This document shows, piece by piece, positions 26,301-37,657 of a stretch of DNA of 64,000 bases. Position numbers and translations under genes: made by a program. Location: the NCBI RefSeq assembly GCF_040732315.1, contig NZ_CP160388.1:186001-250000 (forward strand). Reading direction: 5' to 3'. The stretch is from Oryzisolibacter sp. LB2S. GTDB taxonomy: Bacteria; Pseudomonadota; Gammaproteobacteria; Burkholderiales; Burkholderiaceae_C. Positions within the stretch are counted from its first letter, which is position 1; the number at the start of each line of letters is the position of its first letter. The notes below the pieces were generated by a model. That model saw only the letters and a list, made by a program, of their open reading frames with translations. It was not told the origin of the DNA and did no database searches.

Positions 26301-27472
26301 TTCCCACGGCCCAGCCGCGCAGGCCGTCGGCGGGAAAGTGCACGCTGAGAAGCGATGCCTTGGTACCGCTGGGCTGCGCGGCCCAGGAGCTGCCACCATC
26401 GCGCGTGGCGAGAATGGTGCCGCCACTTCCCACGGCCCAGCCGCGCTGGCCGTCGTCGGCAAACTGCATGCTGAAGAGCGGTGCCACAGTACCGCTGGCC
26501 TGCGCGGCCCAGGAGTTGCCACCATCGTGCGTGGCGAGAATGGTGCCGCCATCGCCCACGGCCCAGCCGCGCTGGCCGTCGGCGGCAAATTGCACACTGT
26601 AGAGCCATGCCTTGACGCCGCTGGCCTGGGCGGTCCAGGTGGCGCCACCATCGCGCGTGGCGAGGATGGCGCCGTCGCCGCCCACGGCCCATCCGCGCTG
26701 CTCGTCGACAAAGAACACTGCGGTCAAATCGGCTTGCAGCGGATCCACCTGTGGCACCGGGGCCGGGCTGGCCGGCGGCGCGTTCGGCTGTGGCGCCTGC
26801 TTGGGTAGCGCTTGCTGGACATCAGGCGTCCTGGCGGGCGTTGACTGCCGTGCAGTGCCGGTGGCGGCGGGCGCTATCGGCACGGGTGGCTTGGAGCCGG
26901 AGTCCATCCCAGGTTGAGTCACCGGCATCTGTGCCGGCTGTGCCTTTTGTTCGGGAGGCTCCGCCGCAATCGCCTGCGGCAGCATTGACCAAGCGGCCGA
27001 CACCTTGGTGCGCGTGCCGCCGTCCTGCGTCGTGGGGGGCAGGCATTTGCTGGGCCCAGGTCGCTCCGCCGTCTTCGCTGTGCAGCACAAGCCCGCGGCT
27101 GCCTACCGCCCACAGCTTTTGCGTGCCCGGTAGCAGAAACACTGCATTCAAGTCGCCGCGCACGATCCGGCGCTTGAAGGCATTGCGCTCCAGCGGGTAG
27201 CGCCACCAGTCCAGGCTGCCGACATCCCAGTTGCCCATGGGGCGGAACATGTCGGGGTGGGGCGCCTGGCGTGAGGCGAACCAGGTGCTGCCCAGCAACA
27301 ACAGAAAGACCAGCGCGAGCAGCGCCCAGCGCAGCGCCGCGGGCATGCGCAACGCGGCGCGTGCCGCCGCCGGCCTGCGCGCAGCGGCGCCGGGGGACGA
27401 TTCGGCGCGCGGGGCTCGCGCACCGGCCTGCATCACGGTGGCTTCACCGTTGTCGCGAGGGGCGCTGGACAT
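23386..27472 (-). CDS. Membrane KAP-family P-loop NTPase with tandem Ycf48-like beta-propeller; frame broken at 27034-27039
   Basis: The gene begins at 27472 with a cytosolic tail and a membrane helix (ALRWALLALVFLLLLGSTWF), then a first propeller strand set (HSEDGGATW). The frame shifts within a C6 run (27039-27034, minus strand). Removing one C joins it to the remainder and gives about 1361 residues. Next come a Pro/Ala linker, eight 42-residue DGTILATRDGG-type repeats, a second helix, Walker A GEWGNGKSS, more helices, Walker B LVIFIDDLDRC, and two further helices near the C-terminus. KAP NTPases are often membrane-inserted between Walker motifs and some act in phage exclusion (PifA). The propeller would face the periplasm. 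Function is unknown; a sensor or defence NTPase is an inference. Confidence 0.75.
25770..26720 (-). repeat. Tandem 126-bp coding repeats (42-residue Ycf48/BNR-like blades)
   Basis: Eight consecutive units of 126 bp within the KAP gene, each ending RGWxVGxDGTILATxDGG at the protein level. Three neighbouring units (around 25890-26270) are almost identical at DNA level, sharing CATAGCCCACGACCCATCCG or a one-base variant at 126-bp spacing. The near-identity suggests recent amplification or gene conversion, and copy number may vary between strains. Confidence 0.85.
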
Positions 27473-27591
27473 GTCGGGTTCCTCCGGAGCCTTGAGGTCC
27501 AGGCGAAATTATGGTCACGGGACGGCGCTGCGTACAGGGTCCGCCCCTGACGGCGCCGTGCGATTGCAGCCGCGCGTAAAATCGCGCCCTT

Positions 27592-27702
27592 CCCGAGGAG
27601 CGCTGCAGCGCCTGCCGCACAGGCCCCGAGCCTTGTGCGGCCGCGTCAGGCTCGGGCCGGTGGCGGCTTGACCCCACACGGGTGCAGCAACGGCGCTCAC
27701 CT
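27592..27702 (+). promoter_or_regulatory. SAH (S-adenosylhomocysteine) riboswitch
   Basis: CCCGAGGAGCGCTGCAGCGC at the 5' side, CAGGCTCGGG in the middle, and CAACGGCGCTCACCTG at the 3' end match the conserved core of the SAH riboswitch. The expected GAGC/GCTC pairings are GAGGAGCGC with GGCGCTCAC and CCCGAGCCTTG/CAGGCTCGGG. It ends 37 nt before the metH start. SAH binding normally turns expression on, so that homocysteine derived from SAH is remethylated. A TAAAAT hexamer at 27577 may be the -10 box. Confidence 0.92.
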
Positions 27703-27739
27703 GTCCTTTTCAGCCTTGGGTCTTTCACAGGTGAGCCAG

Positions 27740-30487
<2,748 letters not shown>

Positions 30488-30554
30488 GCCGATCGTCGTG
30501 GCTGCGGGCGGGCGCATACTGCATGCCCGTCCCATTCCCTGCAGGAGCCCGACC

Positions 30555-31085
30555 ATGAACCTTCGACCTCTCTCCCCCGCGCTCGCACTGGGCGCCAGCC
30601 TTGCGCTGCTGACGGCCTGTGCCCACATGGGCGGCCAGGGGCCGAGCGCCAGCGCCAGCCTGCAGCCGCGCAGCGGCTCGTCCGTCACCGGCACGGCGCA
30701 GTTCACGCAGAGCGGCGACAAGGTGCTGGTGCGCGTGCAGGTCAGCGGCCTGCAGCCGGGGCAGGAACATGGCTTTCACATCCACGACAAGGGCGACTGC
30801 TCGGCCCCCGACGCCATGAGCGCGGGCGGCCATTTCAACCCCACCGCGAAACCCCATGGCCCGCAGGATGGGGAGCATCACGGCGGCGATCTGCCCGCCC
30901 TGAAGGCCGACGCCAGCGGCAAGGCCGTGGCGAGCTTCAGCGTGACGGGCGTGACCGTGGCGCCCGGACCCACGAGCATCGTGGGCCGCTCGCTGATCGT
31001 GCACAAGGACCCGGACGACTACAAGACCCAGCCCACGGGCAACTCGGGCGCGCGCCTGGCCTGCGGGGTCATCACGGCCTCCTGA
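30555..31085 (+). CDS. sodC: Cu/Zn superoxide dismutase, lipoprotein
   Basis: 176 residues. A lipoprotein signal ends LALLTAC, so Cys is lipidated. The copper-binding HGFHIHDKGDCS and AGGHFNP motifs, the zinc-loop histidines (HGPQDGEHHGGDLP) and the C-terminal GNSGARLACGVI are all present. It dismutates superoxide in the periplasm, anchored to a membrane. GCAGGAGCCCGACC precedes the start. It lies 67 bp downstream of metH and may be transcribed from it. Confidence 0.92.
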   Translation: MNLRPLSPALALGASLALLTACAHMGGQGPSASASLQPRSGSSVTGTAQFTQSGDKVLVRVQVSGLQPGQEHGFHIHDKGDCSAPDAMSAGGHFNPTAKPHGPQDGEHHGGDLPALKADASGKAVASFSVTGVTVAPGPTSIVGRSLIVHKDPDDYKTQPTGNSGARLACGVITAS

Positions 31086-31118
31086 CGGTCCCAAGGGCCG
31101 CTGACGGCAAGGACCACA

Positions 31119-31646
31119 TCAAGGGCCCGGCGTCATCTCCAGCTGCATCAAGACCATGTTCACGAGCGTGTTCACGGTGGGCCGGCCCGTCTCTATGACG
31201 TAGTGCGCGGTCTCGCGGTAGAGCGGGTCGCGCGTGCGGTAGAGCTCGCGCAGGCGCTCGAGCGGGTCGGCCACCTGCAGCAGCGGGCGGGTGCGGTCGT
31301 GGCGCAGGCGCCGGAAGATGTCCTCGGGCGAGGCGCGCAGATACATCACATGGGCAAAGCCGCGGCGCAGGGCCGCGCGGTTGTCCGCGCGCAGCACGAT
31401 GCCGCCGCCGGTCGACAGCACCATGGGCCCGGGCTGGTCCGCGAGCTCGGCCAGCAGGGCGGACTCATGGTCGCGAAAGGCCGCCTCGCCATGCTGGTCG
31501 AAGTAGCTGCGGATGCTGCAGCCCAGCCGCTCCTCGAGCCGCTGGTCCATGTCGACGAAGGGCAGGCCCTGGCGGCGCGCCAGATGCCGGCCCACGGTGG
31601 ATTTGCCGCTGCCGGGCATGCCGACCAGGGCGCAACGCGTTTGCAT
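31119..31646 (-). CDS. aroK: Shikimate kinase (stand-alone)
   Basis: 175 residues. Walker A GMPGSGKSTVGRHLA, the shikimate-binding DMDQRLEER and GGGIVLRADNR, the FRDHE motif and the lid RTRPLL are all in place. It phosphorylates shikimate in aromatic amino-acid synthesis. In most proteobacteria aroK lies beside aroB and the pil genes; here it stands alone and converges with sodC, so it could be a second copy or the relocated sole enzyme. The ATG at 31646 has no strong ribosome site. The YihY gene diverges 78 bp away. Confidence 0.88.
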   Translation of the reverse strand: MQTRCALVGMPGSGKSTVGRHLARRQGLPFVDMDQRLEERLGCSIRSYFDQHGEAAFRDHESALLAELADQPGPMVLSTGGGIVLRADNRAALRRGFAHVMYLRASPEDIFRRLRHDRTRPLLQVADPLERLRELYRTRDPLYRETAHYVIETGRPTVNTLVNMVLMQLEMTPGP

Positions 31647-31724
31647 GTGTTCGTGAATGCTGTGTGGTGAGGCATGAGTGTAAGAGCCGGGCCGGCGCGC
31701 CGGCGGCTTGCGCACAATCGGCCC

Positions 31725-32624
31725 ATGCCCGACTTCCACTCCAGGCTGCCCGCATGGGCACGGCCTCTTGCCCGCCCCCTGGCGCCCCTGCTGCGTGCCG
31801 TGCAACTGTGGCTGGACGCGGACGGCCTGCGCATGAGCGCGGCCATGTCCTTCTACGGCATGCTGAGCCTGGCGCCGCTCCTGTTGCTGCTGGTGGGGCT
31901 GCTGGGCTGGTGGATTGACAAGGCCTACCTGGAGAGCAACCTCATCACCCAGGTGCGCGCCGTCATGGGCGAACGCGGCGCCGAGGTGGTGCGCATGGCG
32001 CTCGCGAGCGCCCAGGCGCCCGCGCAGGGCAGGCTGGCCTCGGTCGCGGGCTTTGTGCTGCTGCTGTCCGGCGCGACGGGCGTGTTCGCAGAGTTGCAGA
32101 AGGCGCTCGAGCGGCTGTGGCTGCATGGCCAGAGCGCGCCCGAGCGCAAGGCCTGGTGGCGCATGGCCTCGCTGCGGCTGCGCGGTCTGGCCTATGTGCT
32201 GGCGCTGGGCTTTCTGCTGCTGGTGTCGCTGGTGCTGTCCACGGTCATCAAGGCCCTGGCCACCTGGGCCGGCGCACTGCTGCCGTTCGGCTCGGGCCTG
32301 CTGCTGCAGGTGGTCAACGAGGCCGTGTCCTTTGGCGTGGTGGTGCTGCTGTTCCTGGGCCTGATGCGCATCGGCAGCGGCCCCAAGCCGCCGTTGCCCT
32401 GCCTGCTGTGGGGCGCGGCCGTGGGCGCGGCGCTGTTCACCGGGGGCAAGCAGTTGCTGGCGCTGTACCTCACGCGCGCGGCCGTGGTGTCGGCCTACGG
32501 TGCGGCGGGATCGCTGGTGGTGTTTCTGATGTGGATTTATTTCTCGTCGGCCGTGCTGCTGTTCGCCGCGAGCAGCGCCCGCGCCCTGCACGAGGCGCGC
32601 CAGGGCGCCGACGCGCCGTCCTGA
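31725..32624 (+). CDS. YihY/BrkB-family inner membrane protein
   Basis: 299 residues with about six membrane helices. Family features are DGLRMSAAMSFYGMLSLAPLLLLL near the N-terminus and SAYGAAGSLVVFLMWIYFSSAVLLF near the C-terminus. The family was once called ribonuclease BN in error; its members are membrane proteins of uncertain role. I chose the ATG at 31725; an upstream start at 31674 would add 17 basic residues. The gene is followed by the glycine-zipper gene in the same direction. Confidence 0.88.
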   Translation: MPDFHSRLPAWARPLARPLAPLLRAVQLWLDADGLRMSAAMSFYGMLSLAPLLLLLVGLLGWWIDKAYLESNLITQVRAVMGERGAEVVRMALASAQAPAQGRLASVAGFVLLLSGATGVFAELQKALERLWLHGQSAPERKAWWRMASLRLRGLAYVLALGFLLLVSLVLSTVIKALATWAGALLPFGSGLLLQVVNEAVSFGVVVLLFLGLMRIGSGPKPPLPCLLWGAAVGAALFTGGKQLLALYLTRAAVVSAYGAAGSLVVFLMWIYFSSAVLLFAASSARALHEARQGADAPS

Positions 32625-32755
32625 CCGCTGTTTACGCCCGTTACAGCCGGCCCGGCTTTGTGAAGCCGGGGGCGGGGTAGCCTCGACGCACGGCGCCCGG
32701 CCGCATCAGGCCGGGCGCAGCGATTTCCCCGACTACTCCTCCATTGGATCGTTGC

Positions 32756-33505
32756 ATGAACCCTTCCACCACTGCCGGCACGGCCCAGCCTGCCGCGAAT
32801 GTCAAATGGCTGTGGGCCGCCGTGGGCGCGCTCGGCGTGAGCGTGCTGGCCCTGGGCGGCACGCTGCTGGCGCAGAACCTGCGCGGTGATGCGCAGCCCC
32901 AGGCCCTGGCCCAGACTGCCGCGGCGCGCACGCCCGAGTCTGAAATCATCAATGAAAAATCGACTCAAACGCCCGCCAGTAAAGCGCTGACAGCTCCTGA
33001 TACAGGAGCGCCACACGCCGCGCCCAGCCATGCGCCGCAGCAGCCGCGGCGTGTCGCGGCGCGCCCGGCCGACGCCGCGCCGCAGCCCGCGGCCCAGGCC
33101 CGGCCGGCGGCGCCCGTCTGCACCACCTGCGGGCGCGTGGAGTCGGTGCAGGCCGTGGAGCAGGCGGCGCCGGCCACGGGCCTGGGCGCGGTGGCGGGCG
33201 GCGTGCTCGGCGGTGTGCTCGGCAACCAGATCGGCAAGGGCTCGGGCCGCGCCGTGGCCACGGTGGTGGGCGCCGTGGGCGGCGGCTATGTGGGCCACCA
33301 GGTGGAGCAGCGCGCGCGCAGCACCACCGTCTACCAGATGCGCGTGCGCATGCAGGATGGCTCGGTGCGCAGCTTCACGCGCGCCCAGCCCCTGGCAGAG
33401 GGCACGCCCGTGCGCCTGCAGGGCAAGAGCTGGCGCGTCGACGATGGCGGCGCCGACAGCGGCGCGGGTGCGCAGCCGGTGCGCGTGGGCGATGGGGGGT
33501 ATTGA
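32756..33505 (+). CDS. Glycine-zipper 2TM-domain protein with an in-frame repeat-derived peptide
   Basis: 249 residues. An N-terminal membrane helix (WLWAAVGALGVSVLALGGTLL) is followed by a long Ala/Pro linker, a CTTCG motif, and a glycine-zipper pair (GAVAGGVLGGVLGNQIGKG, GAVGGGYVGHQVE). A SlyB/RcnB-like C-terminal strand region follows (YQMRVRMQDGSVRSFT). Such proteins sit in the cell envelope. Residues encoded by 32943-33003 (EIINEKSTQTPASKALTAPD) derive from a GATAGCT palindromic repeat read in frame. A TTG at 32744 is a possible alternative start. Confidence 0.85.
   Translation: MNPSTTAGTAQPAANVKWLWAAVGALGVSVLALGGTLLAQNLRGDAQPQALAQTAAARTPESEIINEKSTQTPASKALTAPDTGAPHAAPSHAPQQPRRVAARPADAAPQPAAQARPAAPVCTTCGRVESVQAVEQAAPATGLGAVAGGVLGGVLGNQIGKGSGRAVATVVGAVGGGYVGHQVEQRARSTTVYQMRVRMQDGSVRSFTRAQPLAEGTPVRLQGKSWRVDDGGADSGAGAQPVRVGDGGY
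32943..33003 (-). repeat. GATAGCT palindromic repeat, copy 4, inside a coding sequence
   Basis: On the minus strand GAGCTGTCAGCGCTTTACTG then GCGGGCGTTTGAGTCGATTT, closely matching the copy at 54842-54896. It lies in the linker of the glycine-zipper protein, keeps the frame open and adds about 20 polar residues. Confidence 0.75.
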
Positions 33506-33570
33506 GGCGCCGGGTTCTACGCCCTCATCCTCTGGGGGGCGTGGCGCCTGAGCCGAGAGCCGGCAAGATC

Positions 33571-34344
33571 TTACTTCTCTACAAACGCGCGCTCGATGAC
33601 GAAGTCGCCCGGGCGCGTGGTATTGCCCTCTTCGAAGTCGCGGTGCTCGAGGATGGTCTTGAGCGAGGCCAGCATCTCCGGGCTGCCGCAGAGCATGACG
33701 CGGTCTTCGAGCGGGTTGAGCGGCGGCACGCCCAGGTCGGTGAACAGCTTGCCGTTCTCGATCAGGTTGGGGATGCGGCCCTGGTTGCGGAAGGGCTCGC
33801 GCGTGACCGTGGGGTAGTACTTGAGCTGCTTGGTTATGAGCTCGCCGAGGAACTCGTGCTTGGGCAGATCCTTGGTGATGTAGTCGTGGTAGGCCAACTC
33901 GGCCACCTGGCGCACGCCGTGGATCAGGATCACTTCCTCGAACTTCTCGTAGGTCTCGGGGTCGCGGATCACGCTCAGGAAGGGTGCCAGGCCCGTGCCC
34001 GTGGACATCAGGTACAGGCGCTTGGCCGGCAGCAGGTAGTCGATGAGCAGCGTGCCCGTGGGCTTCTTGCCGACGATGATGGAGTCGCCCACCTTGATGT
34101 GCTGCAGGCGCGAGGTCAGCGGGCCGTCGGGCACCTTGATGGACAGGAACTCCAGATGCTCCTCGTAGTTGGCGCTGACGATGCTGTAGGCGCGCAAGAG
34201 CGGCTTGTCATTGACCTTCAGTCCGATCATGGTGAAGTGGCCGTTGGAGAAACGCAGCGCCGGGTCGCGCGTGGTGGTGAAGGAAAACAGGCGATCGGTC
34301 CAGTGGTGCACCGTCAGGACACGCTCTTCGTGAAATGCGCTCAT
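33571..34344 (-). CDS. fpr: Ferredoxin/flavodoxin-NADP reductase
   Basis: 257 residues. The FAD-binding RAYSIVSANYEE motif, the NADP-binding STGTGLAPFLSV and a C-terminal FVEK tail, typical of subclass I bacterial Fpr, are visible. It passes electrons between NADPH and ferredoxin or flavodoxin, often in oxidative stress defence or Fe-S assembly. It is monocistronic between the convergent glycine-zipper gene and the divergent ABC transporter operon. Confidence 0.93.
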   Translation of the reverse strand: MSAFHEERVLTVHHWTDRLFSFTTTRDPALRFSNGHFTMIGLKVNDKPLLRAYSIVSANYEEHLEFLSIKVPDGPLTSRLQHIKVGDSIIVGKKPTGTLLIDYLLPAKRLYLMSTGTGLAPFLSVIRDPETYEKFEEVILIHGVRQVAELAYHDYITKDLPKHEFLGELITKQLKYYPTVTREPFRNQGRIPNLIENGKLFTDLGVPPLNPLEDRVMLCGSPEMLASLKTILEHRDFEEGNTTRPGDFVIERAFVEK

Positions 34345-34533
34345 GGATGGAGGGAAAAAATGGAAGGTGGATGATGTGGATTTCGGCGAGTGTCACCGTT
34401 TTCTTATTCACCTGGGGCATAAGCCGAAATGCGCGGCCCGCGGGCCATGCGGGCAAACCCGCACATTGTCGGGCAAACTCGGCCTGGCGGTACAGTCGCT
34501 GCGCTCGGCGACTGACCTGAGGCAAAGGATTCC

Positions 34534-35733
34534 ATGATGCACAAACGCTTTACCGCCTTGCTGGCCGCGCTGGCCTGGGGCCTGGGCGCGGCCCAGGCCG
34601 AAGAGGTCTACACCATTGGCGAGATCAACAGCTACAAGGCCCAGCCCGCCTTCCTCGAGCCCTACAAAAAGGGCATGGAGCTGGCGCTGGCGCAGATCAA
34701 CATCACCGGCGGCGTGAACGGCAGAAAGCTCGTGCTCGTCACGCGCGACGACAACGGCAACCCCGCGGACGCCGTGCGCGCGGCCGAGGAGCTCGTCACG
34801 CGCGAGAAGGTGGACGTGCTCATGGGCAGCTTTCTGTCGCATGTGGGCCTGGCGCTGACGGACTACGCGCAGCAGAAGAAGCGCTTCTTCCTCGCCGCCG
34901 AGCCGCTCACCGACAAGATCGTCTGGGAGAACGGCAACCGCTACACCTTCCGCCTGCGCCCCTCGACCTACATGCAGGTGGCCATGCTGGTGCCCGAGGC
35001 CGCGGCCATGAAGAAGAAGCGCTGGGCCATCGTCTACCCCAACTACGAGTACGGCCAGTCGGCCGTGGCCACGTTCAAGCGCCTGCTCAAGGCGGCCCAG
35101 CCCGACGTGGAGTTCGTCGCCGAGCAGGCCACGCCGCTGGGCAAGGTGGATGCGGGCAGCGTGGTGCAGGCGCTGGCCGACGCCAAACCCGACGCCATCT
35201 TCAATGTGCTGTTCGCGGCGGATCTCGCGAAGTTCGTGCGCGAGGGCCACACGCGCGGCCTGTTCGAGGGCCGCGGCGTGGTCAGCCTGCTCACGGGCGA
35301 GCCCGAGTACCTGGACCCGCTCAAGGGCGAGGCACCGCAGGGCTGGGTGGTCACGGGCTACCCCTGGTACGCCATCTTCACGGCCGAGCATGACGCCTTT
35401 GCCACGGCCTACCGCAAGCGCTTCAAGGACTACCCGCGCGCCGGCTCGGTGGTGGGCTACAACGCCATCCAGTCGATCGCCGCGGGCCTGAAGAAAGCCG
35501 GCAGCGCCGACACCGAGAAGCTCATCGCCGCCTTCCGGGGCCTGGAGGTGCGCACGCCGTTCGGCCCCATCACCTACCGGCCGCAAGACCACCAGTCCAC
35601 CATGGGCGCCTATGTGGGCAAGACCGGGCTGTACGGCGGCAAGGGCGTGATGGTGGACTTCCACTACATGGACGGCGCGAAGTTCCAGCCCAGCGACGCC
35701 GAGGTGAAGAAGCTGCGGCCCGCCGCGCCCTGA
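34534..35733 (+). CDS. ABC transporter substrate-binding protein (LivK-like)
   Basis: 399 residues. A signal peptide (MMHKRFTALLAALAWGLGAA) precedes a type-1 periplasmic binding fold: EEVYTIGEINSYKAQPAFLEPYK, GRKLVLVTRDDNGNPADAV and YPNYEYGQSAVATFK. It is the receptor of the ABC system that follows 17 bp downstream. The ligand may be a branched-chain amino acid, an amide or an aromatic or short organic acid. The double ATG (34534/34537) leaves one residue of start ambiguity. Confidence 0.92.
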   Translation: MMHKRFTALLAALAWGLGAAQAEEVYTIGEINSYKAQPAFLEPYKKGMELALAQINITGGVNGRKLVLVTRDDNGNPADAVRAAEELVTREKVDVLMGSFLSHVGLALTDYAQQKKRFFLAAEPLTDKIVWENGNRYTFRLRPSTYMQVAMLVPEAAAMKKKRWAIVYPNYEYGQSAVATFKRLLKAAQPDVEFVAEQATPLGKVDAGSVVQALADAKPDAIFNVLFAADLAKFVREGHTRGLFEGRGVVSLLTGEPEYLDPLKGEAPQGWVVTGYPWYAIFTAEHDAFATAYRKRFKDYPRAGSVVGYNAIQSIAAGLKKAGSADTEKLIAAFRGLEVRTPFGPITYRPQDHQSTMGAYVGKTGLYGGKGVMVDFHYMDGAKFQPSDAEVKKLRPAAP

Positions 35734-35749
35734 GAGCGGCTGCGCACGC

Positions 35750-37657
35750 ATGAACCTCTCCGGCCTTCTGGCCCAGCTGCTCAACGGGCTGGCGGGCGCG
35801 TCCACGCTGTTCCTTGTGGCGGCGGGGCTGTCGCTGATCTTCGGCGTCACGCGCATCGTCAACTTCGCCCATGGCTCGTTCTACATGCTCGGGCTGTTCG
35901 TGGCCTATTCCAGCGTCGAGCATCTGGCGCCCGCGCTCGGCTTCTGGCCCGCGCTGCTGCTGGCGCCGCTGGCCGTGGGGCTGCTGGGCGCGGCCGTCGA
36001 GCTCCTGGTGCTGCGCCGCATCTACCGCGCGAGCGAGCTGCTGCAGCTTCTGGCCACGTTCGCGCTGGTGCTGATCATCAAGGACGCGGCGCTGTGGCTC
36101 TGGGGGCCGGAGGAGCTGCTCGGCCCGCGCGCGCCGGGGCTCGAGGGCGCGGTCATGCTGCTCGGGCGGCGCTTTCCGGCCTATGACCTGTTCCTGATCG
36201 CCGTCGGCCCGCTGGTGCTGCTGCTGCTCACGCTGCTGCTCAACCGCACGCGCTGGGGCCGCCTGGTGCGCGCCGCCACGCAGGACCGCGAGATGGTCGG
36301 CGCCCTGGGCGTGAACCAGTCCTGGCTGTTCACGGGCGTGTTCGCGCTCGGCGCGCTGCTCGCGGGCCTGGGCGGCGCGCTGCAGCTGCCGCGCGAGCCC
36401 GCGAGCCTGGAGCTCGACATGCTGACCATAGGCGCGGCCTTCGTCGTCGTGGTCGTGGGCGGCATGGGCTCGCTGCCCGGCGCCTTCGTGGCGGCGCTGT
36501 TGATCGCCGAGCTCAAGGCCGTCTGCATCTGGCTTGGCGTGGTGCCCATCGCCGGGGTGGCGGTGGCCTTCCCCAAGCTCACGCTGGTGGTGGAGTTCCT
36601 GGTCATGGCCGTGGTGCTCGTCTGGCGCCCCTGGGGCCTGATGGGCCGGCCCCAGGCCACGGTGCGCAGCCTGGGCGCGAGCGAGGCGCCGCCGCGCGGC
36701 GCGGGCGCGCGCGCGGCGGCCGCGTGGCTGCTGCTGGCGGCGGCGCTGGCGCTGCTGCCGTTGCTGCTGGGCGCGCGCAGCTACGCCCTGGTGCTGCTCA
36801 CCGACATGGCGATCGCCGCGCTGTTTGCCGCGAGCCTGCATTTCATCCTCGGGCCGGGCGGGCTGCATTCGTTCGGCCATGCGGCCTACTTTGGCCTCGG
36901 GGCCTATGGCGCGGCGCTGGTCACGCGCGCGGCGGGCCTGCCCATGGGCGCGGCGCTGGCGCTGGGCGCGCTGCTCGCGGCCTGCGGCGCGCTGCTCTAT
37001 GGCTGGCTGTGCGTGCGCCTGTCGGGCGTGTACCTGGCCATGCTCACGCTGGCCTTCGCGCAGATCACCTGGGCCATCGCCTACCAGTGGGACGCCGTCA
37101 CGGGCGGCAGCAATGGCCTGGCCGGCGTCTGGCCACCCGACTGGGCCGCGCAGGGCGCGGGCTTTTACTGGTTGGTGCTGGCGCTGACCGCGGCCGGCGT
37201 CTATCTGCTGAGGCGCATGCTGTTTGCGCCGCTGGGCTGGTCGCTGCGCGCGGCGCGCGACTCGGCCGCGCGCGCCGAGGCCGTGGGCCTGCACACGCGC
37301 CGCGTGCAATGGGCGGCCTTTGCCATCGCCGGGGCGTTCGCGGGACTGGCCGGGGCGCTGTCGGCCTTCTCCAAGGGCGGCGTGGCGCCCGATGCGCTCG
37401 CGGTCACGCGCTCGGTCGACGGCCTGGTCATGGTGCTGCTGGGCGGCGTGCAGCAGCTCGCCGGGCCGCTCGTGGGCGCGGCGGTCTTCACCTGGCTGCA
37501 CGACAGTCTGGCGCGCGAGACCGACTACTGGCGCGCGCTGCTCGGCGCCGCCATGCTGCTGCTGGTGCTGCTGTTTCCGCAGGGAATTTCTGGGTTTGCG
37601 CAGATGTGGCGGGCGCAAGCAGCTATCAAAAACAAAGTAACCGGGGGCGCCGCATGA
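35750..37657 (+). CDS. Fused LivH-LivM branched-chain-type ABC permease
   Basis: 635 residues, two permeases in one chain. Residues 1 to about 300 are LivH-like (AAGLSLIFGVTRIVNFAHGSFYMLG, MGSLPGAFVAALLIAEL). After an Arg/Ala-rich linker near residue 310 the LivM-like half begins (ALHFILGPGGLHSFGHAAYFGLGAYGA in essence, then AITWAIAYQWDAVTGGSNGL). In most genomes these are separate genes. The 3' end carries half a GATAGCT repeat that encodes the last residues (AAIKNKVTGGAA), and the stop overlaps the ATPase start (ATGA, 37654). Confidence 0.92.
   Translation: MNLSGLLAQLLNGLAGASTLFLVAAGLSLIFGVTRIVNFAHGSFYMLGLFVAYSSVEHLAPALGFWPALLLAPLAVGLLGAAVELLVLRRIYRASELLQLLATFALVLIIKDAALWLWGPEELLGPRAPGLEGAVMLLGRRFPAYDLFLIAVGPLVLLLLTLLLNRTRWGRLVRAATQDREMVGALGVNQSWLFTGVFALGALLAGLGGALQLPREPASLELDMLTIGAAFVVVVVGGMGSLPGAFVAALLIAELKAVCIWLGVVPIAGVAVAFPKLTLVVEFLVMAVVLVWRPWGLMGRPQATVRSLGASEAPPRGAGARAAAAWLLLAAALALLPLLLGARSYALVLLTDMAIAALFAASLHFILGPGGLHSFGHAAYFGLGAYGAALVTRAAGLPMGAALALGALLAACGALLYGWLCVRLSGVYLAMLTLAFAQITWAIAYQWDAVTGGSNGLAGVWPPDWAAQGAGFYWLVLALTAAGVYLLRRMLFAPLGWSLRAARDSAARAEAVGLHTRRVQWAAFAIAGAFAGLAGALSAFSKGGVAPDALAVTRSVDGLVMVLLGGVQQLAGPLVGAAVFTWLHDSLARETDYWRALLGAAMLLLVLLFPQGISGFAQMWRAQAAIKNKVTGGAA
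37611..37637 (-). repeat. GATAGCT repeat, half copy 5, at the permease C-terminus
   Basis: On the minus strand CTTTGTTTTTGATAGCTGCT then TGCGCCC. Only the AT-rich/GATAGCT/GCGC half is present. It encodes part of the permease C-terminal tail. Confidence 0.65.

Noticed and set aside
25770..26720. CRISPR-like regular repeats
   Set aside because: The period is 126 bp, the whole unit is coding and translates to propeller blades; there are no spacer-like unique segments of constant size or cas genes.
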